The position numbers and the translations under genes were made by a program. DNA of 64,000 nucleotides, taken from the NCBI GenBank assembly GCA_016584305.1, contig JACEEZ010023663.1, forward strand, positions 132,427 through 196,426. The letters run 5' to 3'. Under the pieces are notes generated by a model that saw nothing but the letters and a program-made list of their open reading frames with translations, ran no database searches and was not told the DNA's origin. Every line of letters begins with the position of its first letter. Positions within the stretch are counted from its first letter, which is position 1. Shown in pieces: positions 32,748 through 64,000 of this stretch. Source of the DNA: Chionoecetes opilio. Its lineage: Eukaryota > Arthropoda > Malacostraca > Decapoda > Majidae.

Positions 32748-32846
32748 TATATCCCCCCCATATATAATCCTCCCATTATTCGGATCCTTGCATTACTCGG
32801 ACCACTCCTTGGCCCAATTAGTCCGAATATGAGAGGTTTTACTGTA
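32497..32846. mobile_element. Family T element (copy 6)
   Basis: TA-flanked copy containing a T run of about 70 bp (32675-32744). Confidence 0.84.
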
Positions 32847-33245
32847 CTCTTAAAACATAACACATTTTACATTTACTGAGTAAGTTCAGTAAATGCGGGG
32901 TTGGGTTCGGTGGTGGGCCGGCCGAACATGTAATTTCCTGTATGTGAGTAGTATTTGTGATGGCTGCATGTACGTAAGTAAGTATACAAACTTTCATCTA
33001 ATGTAACGAACAAAGTTCATTGTATACGGAAATTGTTGGAAATAGCGAACTTTCACCTCATCATTATAAGGGACAAAGTTTGTTATGTGGGAAAAGTTTG
33101 GATCCCTCGGATATCACGGATTTTTGCATATAACGTCACCTTCCCAAAATTGGTTCGTTAAAGCGAGGGCTTAATATATCTGTTATCTGAGGCAAAGTAT
33201 ACATTCATATGATACGACCTAAAATTGATTGAGAAATAAAAAAAA

Positions 33246-33246
33246 A

Positions 33247-33301
<55 letters not shown>
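33246..33301. repeat. (TA)n microsatellite
   Basis: Pure TA dinucleotide repeat of about 56 bp next to a hAT-type element. Confidence 0.95.
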
Positions 33302-33304
<3 letters not shown>

Positions 33305-33306
<2 letters not shown>

Positions 33307-33722
33307 GAGCTCGGCACTGAATACATTGAATGTATTTAAATACTAAATACATGGGAGAAATGTATTTAAATACAAAATACATTTTACGAATGTATTTAAA
33401 TACTACATACATCAATTGTATTTAAATACATTTGTAAATAGTCTAGAAATCTCTGGAAATGTCCTTCCTTAAAATAAGGAAATTTCCTTTAAAGTGGAAA
33501 CACTTGTTTACTGTAACATCAGGGTTGCCAGATAGTTGGGCAGGTTTATGACCAAATTAACTGATAAAAAAGTATTTACATTTTTATATTACGAGTATTT
33601 AAATACTCTGTAAAGTATTCAAATACGTAAAATCCAATGTATATATAAATACAGTTCTAAGTACACAAATGTATTTAAATACGTATTTAAATACAAATGT
33701 ATATAAATACTGGCCAGCTCTG
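33305..33722. mobile_element. Family N element (copy 1), hAT-type, diverged
   Basis: Ends CAGAGCTCGGCA and CCAGCTCTG. The interior is built of aTGTATTTAAATAC-type palindromes. The flanking 8-mers are similar but not identical. See the well-preserved copy at 54228-54778. Confidence 0.72.
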
Positions 33723-33954
33723 TATATGCACACAAACACAGAATGATCACACTGAGAGGTGTAGAAAGGTTCAATGAAGCCGCCTCGTGTACCAAAATGT
33801 TCATATATTGAAGTGATTACATGAATGGAATGGCGACGCATTCCCGAGCCCCGACAACACTGATTAATGACTATGAACAATTGCTATAAAAGTCAAATAT
33901 TCTGCAAAATACCTTGACAGTCTTGGCAAGGTGTTTGTTATCTTGCTTCCCTCC

Positions 33955-57202
<23,248 letters not shown>

Positions 57203-57219
57203 CTGTCAAGGAACGTATA

Positions 57220-57650
57220 CAATTTCAATGTTGGGAGATAACCTTCTATGAAAAAAGCTCAGAAAAAGGAGAAAAAAAATGAAACTTCTGAGACAATAAA
57301 TAAGAGTATACCCCAACGTAAACCCCTTACCACTACTGATGTGTGAAGTCCCTGGTATGTTCCCTCTCGGGTAATATCACGTCATCACTGAATTATAGTT
57401 AATAAAGTTGCTATAAGTCTAAGTATAAGTATAAATAAGACTACATAAACTCTTCTAATCTCCCTTGACCACCTGCAGCACACGTACGATATCACAGCCA
57501 CATCCACATGACGTCAAAAGTTAAGTCTCTCTAAACGTGACAAAACGACATTTGCATGCACCGCGGTAAAAGCGATTATTATTAGCACTGTATAACTCAT
57601 CGTATAGTAAACATTTTTCCTTTTTTCACGACAGAGATCATTCTATAACA
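57220..57650. other. Sequence upstream of the first NOX4-like exon found
   Basis: Unique AT-rich sequence with no convincing exon. The missing N-terminal exon, if any, was not located here. Confidence 0.5.
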
Positions 57651-57651
57651 C

Positions 57652-57911
57652 GGTACCTGGAACTGTCGCCGATCGGAACTCTCGCCGCCGTCGTCGAGTG
57701 TTCCAATTCTTGATATTACAGGACCCAATATATAAATTTAATCAAGTGTTACCCGTGTTTCTGCATTCAGGGATGAAATACTATCGTTAGCTTGATCAGG
57801 TAGGTTAGATTAGGTGCCATTGTCCTGGTTAGGTTAAAATTTCCACGTCGACGAGAGTTCTAGTTTGTTGTTTCGGCGAGAATTCCCATCGGCGACAGTT
57901 CCATAAACCCT
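57652..57911. mobile_element. Family J element (copy 2)
   Basis: Full copy in the opposite orientation to copy 1, with the same ends. An inner block aggttagattaggtgcca is shared. Confidence 0.86.
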
Positions 57912-58219
57912 ATAACACTATCTATAAGAAAATAAGGAAGCTACAAGAGGCCGAAAAACCTAGGTAGTTAATTCCTGTCCTACACGTGATATATATATAT
58001 AGTTCCTGTAAGCATCAATAAGTATTAAAGTAAGGAGCGTCAATAGCAACACATGTTCAGTAGTTGTTGTGATGAGAGAGGCAGGGCATTACGCAACGCT
58101 TCTTCTTCTTCTTCTTCTTGTGATCTTTTCTGCTTATTATCGCTTTGTAGGTCGTCTGTCAAGCTCGGGGTCGAACTTGACACATATACGTAGCGGACTG
58201 AATATAGAATGAGGTTTGT

Positions 58220-58221
58220 TT

Positions 58222-58291
<70 letters not shown>
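58220..58291. repeat. (GA)n microsatellite
   Basis: About 72 bp of GA repeat. A (CT)n tract of about 36 bp follows at 58506-58541. Confidence 0.96.
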
Positions 58292-58295
<4 letters not shown>

Positions 58296-58499
58296 CCTCT
58301 TAAAGCTCCCAATAGACTCCGCACAAAGAGGGGGTACGTGGTATAGTGTCAGATTAACAAATTGGCGTCATGGCTAAAGTGTTTGTTTGTGAAGGCGATT
58401 CACCACGTGCGAGCTATTACCATGAGGCTCTGTCAGTCATTGGCGAGAGGGAGAGTTAAGTGTACGCTCTTATAATGGTAGCCCCTATTGCTTCACTCG

Positions 58500-58547
<48 letters not shown>

Positions 58548-58776
58548 TCTTCATTCACGAGAGCAAGTCATTATATAGATTCAAAACACAGTAACACTTG
58601 GTATGAACTACGCTACTCAAGATTATGATTTCTGTCTCCTTCTCATCTTACAAAAAAAGCGACCGTGCATCATCTATCGTATTCCAAGTCAAAACACATC
58701 AACACGATATCTGTGGTATACTAGCCATTCAAAACTTGACTTGCTTTTGCTGCCTGTGTTTCTCTACTGTCTGTTT

Positions 58777-58992
58777 TTAACCCCTTGAGGCCCAGATCTA
58801 ACGTAATTTCCATTGTAATTTGGGTACCATTATACAATTTTTAGTGACTATAAGCAATATTTTATAGATATGACCTGTTTAATATCCTGGTCCACTAACT
58901 AATGTGGTATATTCAGTGACTTTTTGTAATTTTATGGCTAACAACAGACGATTTTATATAGCCAAGGACAGATTTGGATGTGAAGGAGTAAT
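58777..58992. mobile_element. Family P element (copy 8), diverged
   Basis: Left TTAA and CCCCTTGAGGCCCAG intact; right end altered (gtgaaggagtaatttaa). Confidence 0.78.
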
Positions 58993-59154
58993 TTAAACCT
59001 GCCATTACTTATGATTTATTCCTTAGATAAATATTAGAAGTTAACTGTAGCGTTTTTAGCTTCGTTTCGTTAGAGCATATTAAAGTGCAGTCTATTATTT
59101 TCCGCTGTAGTTGTACCCTAGGACGGATAGGCTGCTTTTGAGAAGAAGAATCAA

Positions 59155-59665
59155 TGTAAGAGTGTTGCAATTGATGTATATAAGTGTTGCAATTGATGCA
59201 TATAAGTGTGTCGTAAGTGTGTTGCAATTGATGTATATAAGTGTTGCAATTGTTGTATATAAGTGTGTGTCGTAAGTGTGTTGCAATTGATGTATATAAG
59301 TGTTGCAATTGATGTATATAAGTGTTGCAATTGATGTATATAAGTGTGTGCCGTAAGTGTGTTGCAATTGATGTATATGTGTTGCAATTGATGTATATAA
59401 GTGTGTGTCGTAAGTGTGATGCAATTGATGTGTATAAGTGTGTCGTAAGTGTGATGCAATTGATGTATATAAGTGTGTGTCGTAAGTGTGTTGCAATTGA
59501 TGTATATAAGTGTGTGTCGTAAGTGTGATGCAATTGATGTATATAAGTGTGTCGTAAGTGTGTTGCAATTGATGTATATAAGTATGTGTCGTAAGTGTGA
59601 TGCAATTGATGTATATAAGTGTGTCGTAAGTGTGTTGCAATTGATGTATATAAGTGTGTGCCGTG
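59155..59665. repeat. Minisatellite of 21-33-bp units
   Basis: Tandem units of GTTGCAATTGATGTATATAA with GTGTGTCGTAAGTGT spacers of changing length. Open frames through it are repeat artefacts. Confidence 0.93.
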
Positions 59666-59689
59666 CCCGTAAGTATAGTGTAGAAGCAA

Positions 59690-59815
59690 TGACTACAAGG
59701 GGGGGGGGGGTTGCGTGTTGATGCAGGCGCGGGCTTTTATCTGCGGTGACGTCACTGGCCAGCTGAAGGCCGCCTATAGCTGCCTTGCTAATGCCATCCC
59801 TCAAACACTCCGCCA
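59690..59815 (-). promoter_or_regulatory. Candidate promoter (CRE plus TATA-like box)
   Basis: On the minus strand a perfect cAMP-response palindrome TGACGTCA (59747-59754) is followed about 10 bp later by GATAAAAGCCCGCGCC. The region is locally GC-rich and contains two CAGCTGGCC-type E-box-like motifs. Position and strand would suit the NOX4-like gene, 2.5 kb further on. No transcript start can be seen. Confidence 0.3.
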
Positions 59816-60017
59816 TGACTAATTGCTTTCTTATGACGATGATGTAAACGTAATATATACCTACACTTGCATCTCACTCGACTTAATTGTCATGTTTTGC
59901 ATTGTTTTCAGTGTAAAGCATTTTATCTTCCTGTTATTGTCGATAGCTTCAATGTGACGATCCTGCCAGTTAGGTACATGTGTGTGTGTGTGTGTGTGTG
60001 TGTGAACTATGGGATGT

Positions 60018-60234
60018 TTAACCCTTTAATTCACGCCTAGATCTTTCCTTTGTTACATAAAATCGTCCGTTGTTAACCATAAACGTACGAAAAATAACCT
60101 ATTATACCAAATTAGCTCGTGGACAAGGATACTAAACAGAGGTCATTTTTATAAAACATTGCTCATATTCATTAAAATCGTCTGATGGTGGTCAAATTAC
60201 AATTAAAATTACATTCTGGGCCTCAAGGGGTTAA
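60018..60234. mobile_element. Family P element (copy 9)
   Basis: TTAA-bounded forward copy with a few substitutions at the left end. Confidence 0.82.
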
Positions 60235-60490
60235 ACATCTGCCTAATTTAGCTTCCTCTTGCCTCCCACCCAGTCCATTCAACTCTCTCTATAGCTCCGG
60301 GAAGGCACGAAAGTGAGTCTGCACGGCCTGTGTTCCGGTCTGCGAGCACGGCCAATGCCTTCCTTTACAGGGTTAAACATCTCCCCTTTCCTGTCTCCCT
60401 TGCCTCTTCTCCCCCTGAATGTTCCTGTATGCTAGGTCATATTTCTTTTTTTTATCTTGGCTTTAAATTGTTCTAAACGCGCATGCTTAT

Positions 60491-61339
60491 TTAACCCCTT
60501 CACGCCCATCTTTCCTTCGCTACAAAAAAATCGTCTGTTGTTAGCCATAAAATTACGAAGAGTTACTGAATATACCGACTTAGTTAGTGGACAAGGATAC
60601 TAAACAGGTCATTATCTATAAAATATTCCTTATAGTCACTAAAAAATCGTCTAATGGTACCTAAATTACAATTCGCTACAAAAAAATCGTCTGTTGTTAG
60701 CCATAAAATTACGAAAAGTTATTGAATATACCGACTTATTAGTTAGTGGCAAGGATACTAACCAGGTCATTATCTATAAAATATTCCTTGTAGTCATTAA
60801 AAAATCGTCTATGTAGTGGTACCTAAATTACGATGGAAATTACGTTCTGGGCCTCTACCGTAGATAACAGTAAAGTCGCCACCTGCAGTCATGTCGCCAG
60901 GCGCCATATATTACGAATTATGGCATTACTACTGATTTTTATGTGCCACTGAAGATGATACACAGTAGTTTATATCATGACTGTATAATCTACACTGTTT
61001 CAGCGTTGTTTTATGCTTTGTATCTGCAAGTATATACGGTTTCAAATTTCACTACGCGTTTTTTTTTCGGGCGACGACGACAGCGGTACGACACTGAGTA
61101 AATAAACACTAGATGGCGACTTTATTGTTGGTAGCCACTTTGTAGATACTTTAGTAATTTGTTCCTTTATAGCCATAATATGACACAGATGAAGACACAA
61201 AATGACACAGACTCTCCAGATAGCCCCTTCTAACTGTCCTGAAATCATGGATGTAGAAATGTAAGTATTAACGCCACCACACGTCTGTAAACAGAAAAAA
61301 AAGTTGTCCTGGCGACTTTACTGTTATCTTAGGGGTTAA
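60491..61339. mobile_element. Family P element (copy 10), internally duplicated and interrupted
   Basis: TTAA at 60491 and 61336. The inner part (from cgctacaaaaaaatcgtctg) is repeated in tandem at 60519 and 60673. A family A element (60856-61332) sits inside the right end, splitting gggcctc from ggggttaa. Confidence 0.85.
60856..61332. mobile_element. Family A element (long subtype, copy 5), nested
   Basis: Left end TACCGTAGATAACAGTAAAG intact, right end ..TTTACTGTTATCTTAGG partly lost. Interior like 51680-52157. Confidence 0.85.
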
Positions 61340-61653
61340 ACTGTTTTAAACGCACATGCTTAACTTATTTTTGCTCGTTGTTTTGCCCGGAGCACATAAA
61401 CCATTAGTTTTTTTGTGTTTTTTTACTTGTGCCGCGCAGGATAATTTCTGCATTAACTTTCTTTCTTCGAGTTTTTGCTTTAATTTCCCCTTTGTTTACC
61501 TTTCCTTCCCGCCAAAAAATCTAACATTTTACGTGCGTCTCGGGAATCTTGACTATTCCCTTGTCCATTCCAATTATTTACTCATGCATGGGAATCGTTT
61601 TCTGCCCTCCGTCGTGAGATTTCCGTTCCTTCAGGTGTGTCTTTCTACCCGGC
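61340..61653. other. Short unique stretch
   Basis: T-rich sequence with a short open frame but no recognised protein. Nothing else seen. Confidence 0.5.
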
Positions 61654-61868
61654 TTAACCCCTTCACGCCCAGATCTTTCCTTTGCTATAATATGAAATCG
61701 TCTGTTATTAGCCATAAAACTACGAAAAAGTAACTAAATATACCAAATTAGCGTATGGATAAGGATATTTAACAGGTCATATCTATATAATATTGCTTAT
61801 GTTCATTAAAATCGTCGAATGGTGGTTATATTACAATGATAATTACGTTCTGGGGCTCAAGGGATTAA
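61654..61868. mobile_element. Family P element (copy 11)
   Basis: TTAA-bounded forward copy; right end reads ctcaagggattaa. Confidence 0.83.
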
Positions 61869-62088
61869 CAGATGCTGTGGCCCAACCAAGGAACAGACGA
61901 CCCAAAAACGGCAAATGTTCCATGAATCAACCGCCTCGCTAGGCATTAATGATCGTTAGGCCTACAATATAATTATAAGGCCAGTATAAGGCCATCCTCC
62001 TCCCCAGCACAACACGGCGAATAACACACCTGTGGCAACGCATACAGGTACAACAACTGGAGACACTTCCATGTACCTACTTCATCCG

Positions 62089-62346
62089 GTACCTGGAACT
62101 GTCGGCGATCGGAACTCTCGCCGCCGTCGTCGAGTGTTCCAATTCTTGATATTACAGGACCCAATATATACATTTAATCAAGTGTTACCCGTGTTTCTGC
62201 ATTCAGGGATAAAATACTATCGTTAGCTTGATCAGTTAGGTTAGATTAGGTGCCATTGTCCAGGTTAGGTTAAAATTTCCACGTCGGCGAGAGTTCTAGT
62301 TTGTTGTTTCGGCAAGAATTCCTATTGGCGACAGTTCCATAAACCC
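62089..62346. mobile_element. Family J element (copy 3)
   Basis: Full copy, same orientation as copy 2. It is immediately followed by part of a fourth copy. Confidence 0.85.
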
Positions 62347-62457
62347 AGAAACACGAGTAAAACCTGATTAAATGTATATATTGGGTACTGTAATATCAAG
62401 AATTGGAACACTCGACGACGGCGGCGAGAATTCCTATCGGCGACAGTTTCAGGTACC
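62347..62457. mobile_element. Family J element (copy 4), half only
   Basis: Matches the right half of copy 1 (AATATCAAGAATTGGAACAC, ending GCGACAGTTTCAGGTACC). It is joined head to head with copy 3. Confidence 0.82.
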
Positions 62458-62796
62458 TTCTAAAGTCTATACCACCCATACCACCATCCTTCCCCAGTAT
62501 TCACTTGTAATGTTCCGCCGACACTCCCGTCATCAAGTATTCACATGCAGGGATGTCATGAAAATAAATAACTCTAAACACTTAGTTCGAATTCTCGACA
62601 CTTAGGTGTTCTGTGTTGCCACCCGGGCATGCGTACGTATGTGTATGTGTATGTGTGTGTGTGTGTGTGTGTGTCCCACGGCCTTGAGCACGCGCTGGAC
62701 ACGCAATCGCCTTTAATATCCTCATATGCTTATGGTCATTTTTTTCCGACTCTGCCTCCAAGCAAGCCGTGCGTCACTGTGAGGCAAATGAAGGAT

Positions 62797-62895
62797 AATT
62801 TACAGTTTCACCAAACCAACGATTTTCTGATGCGCCTTATGTTTTTCTGGTGTGTTTTTATGTGTTTTGAATGAATCTGCTAAACGTTTCAGTCG

Positions 62896-62927
<32 letters not shown>

Positions 62928-63246
62928 GGTAGATAAAGGTTAGTTTTTTTTTAGTTAGGTAAAGATTAGGTTAGGTATAGGTTAGGTTAGGTTAGGTTAG
63001 GTTAGGTTAGGTTAGGTTAGGTATGGGTTAGGTTAGGTAAGGTATGGGTTAGGTTAGGTATAGGTAAAGGTTAGGTTAGGTTTAGGTTCATTTTTTTGTT
63101 TTTTTGTTGTCAATTTTGCAAAAAAAAAAAAAAAAAAAAAAAATAGCGACAGAAACGGTTAGCAGATTCATTCAAAACACATAAAAACACACCAGAAAAA
63201 CATAAGGCGCATCAGAAAATCGTTGGTTGGGTGAAACTATAAATTG
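62797..63246. mobile_element. Family I element (copy 3) with TTAGG array
   Basis: Family I ends, and in the core (62935-63090) a run of GGTTA/TTAGG pentamers with variants (aggtatgggttagg, aggtaaagg). Up to about ten perfect TTAGG units occur in a row. TTAGG is the usual arthropod telomere repeat. Confidence 0.88.
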
Positions 63247-63472
63247 ACCCATTATAATACATCCCGTCATGTCATCAGCCTGTGCCATCATCAAGAGCGT
63301 ATGGCGTCGTTGTCAAAATATGGTGGTGGCCCCGCCCTAATAAGCCGTGAGTGCAGCCATGCCCCTGCAGGCTGCCGTATAGGGGTGCCGCGTGCGTGAC
63401 AAGGCGCCGCCAAGGGCAGTGACGTCCCGACCTGACAAGTGGCGCAATGCTGTTTCTTGCTGCCTCCCTTTT
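63247..63472. other. GC-rich stretch without a recognised gene
   Basis: Locally GC-rich, with a short open frame on the minus strand that resembles nothing known. It could be regulatory. The window's last 300 bp (63701-64000) are unique and AT-rich. Confidence 0.4.
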
Positions 63473-63700
63473 TTAACCCCTTCAGTGCCTTCACGCCCAG
63501 ATCTTTCCTTGACTATAAAAAAAATGTATGTTGTCGAGCCATAAAATTACGAAAAGCAACTGAATATACCAAATGAGTTAGTCGACAAGGATACTAAACA
63601 GGTCATATCTATAAAATAATGTTTATATTCACTAAAAATCGTCTAATGGCATATATAGCAAATTACAATGGAAATTACGTTCTGGGTCTCAAGGGGTTAA
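63473..63700. mobile_element. Family P element (copy 12)
   Basis: TTAA at both ends. The left end has a small duplication (ccccttcagtgccttcacgc). Confidence 0.84.
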
Positions 63701-64000
63701 TGTCATGAATGTTTTGACTGGTTAATAAGAGCAACAATTTCACATTTGACGTGGCAATAGAGGATCGGAACCCTTTAATAGTTTGCATCTTTATATATTT
63801 TCTCATTATTATTATATTTTGTTTACGTTAGAACCTATAGCGCTTGTAGGCTTGTATATATTGTATCTTATTTATCACAAGCAAGACTTTTTTTTAGTTA
63901 TTTTCCAGTGCATCGTGTGAACTAGAGGGAGAAGGTCGCTAATTTGTATGCGAGGTCAAAGTCAACACGTCTGGCTACGTATGCATTTTCACGACACCTT

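Noticed and set aside
59009..59816. Three overlapping 180-226-codon frames on the minus strand
   Set aside because: All are translations of the 59155-59665 tandem repeat.

Overview
This window is nuclear DNA of an arthropod, most likely a decapod crustacean. The grounds are spliced genes with GT-AG introns, very dense short non-autonomous DNA transposons, many minisatellites and microsatellites, runs of the arthropod telomere motif TTAGG inside a transposon family, and a NOX4-type NADPH oxidase that lines up with vertebrate NOX4 exon by exon. The species call is inference. No prokaryotic or viral gene was seen.

Two protein-coding genes are present, arranged tail to tail. (1) On the + strand, 4671-24387, eleven coding exons encode the homologue of BICRA/GLTSCR1, the defining subunit of the non-canonical BAF (GBAF/ncBAF) chromatin remodeller. 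The conserved N-terminus, the glutamine-rich low-complexity centre, the GLTSCR1 domain (exons 9-10) and a long acidic/basic C-terminal exon are all visible. (2) On the - strand, 57202 down to 33955, fourteen exons encode a NOX4-like NADPH oxidase with four haem-ligand histidines, FAD and NADPH motifs and the family C-terminus. It carries about 225 extra residues between the FAD-binding and NADPH-binding parts. Its extreme N-terminal exon, if there is one, was not found.

Reading through both genes requires four single-base corrections (one in BICRA, three in the oxidase), all within exons that are otherwise well conserved. Either the assembly has residual indel errors or the oxidase is a recent pseudogene.

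Layout: 1-4650, repeats and a tRNA-derived SINE upstream of BICRA; 4655-24387, BICRA with introns full of transposons; 24388-33954, probable 3' UTR and then hairpin transposons and simple repeats; 33955-57202, the oxidase gene, whose introns hold minisatellites, LINE pieces and transposons; 57203-64000, mostly stacked transposons and a candidate promoter.

At least thirteen families of terminal-inverted-repeat elements occur, labelled here A, C, F, F2, G, H, I, J, K, L, M, N, P and T. The most notable structures are: a 56-bp minisatellite that has amplified the end of an oxidase exon together with its 5' splice site; four TTAA-flanked (piggyBac-type) elements sitting 22-74 bp upstream of four BICRA 3' splice sites; nested insertions that reveal target duplications; and elements carrying their own internal 66-bp tandem array.
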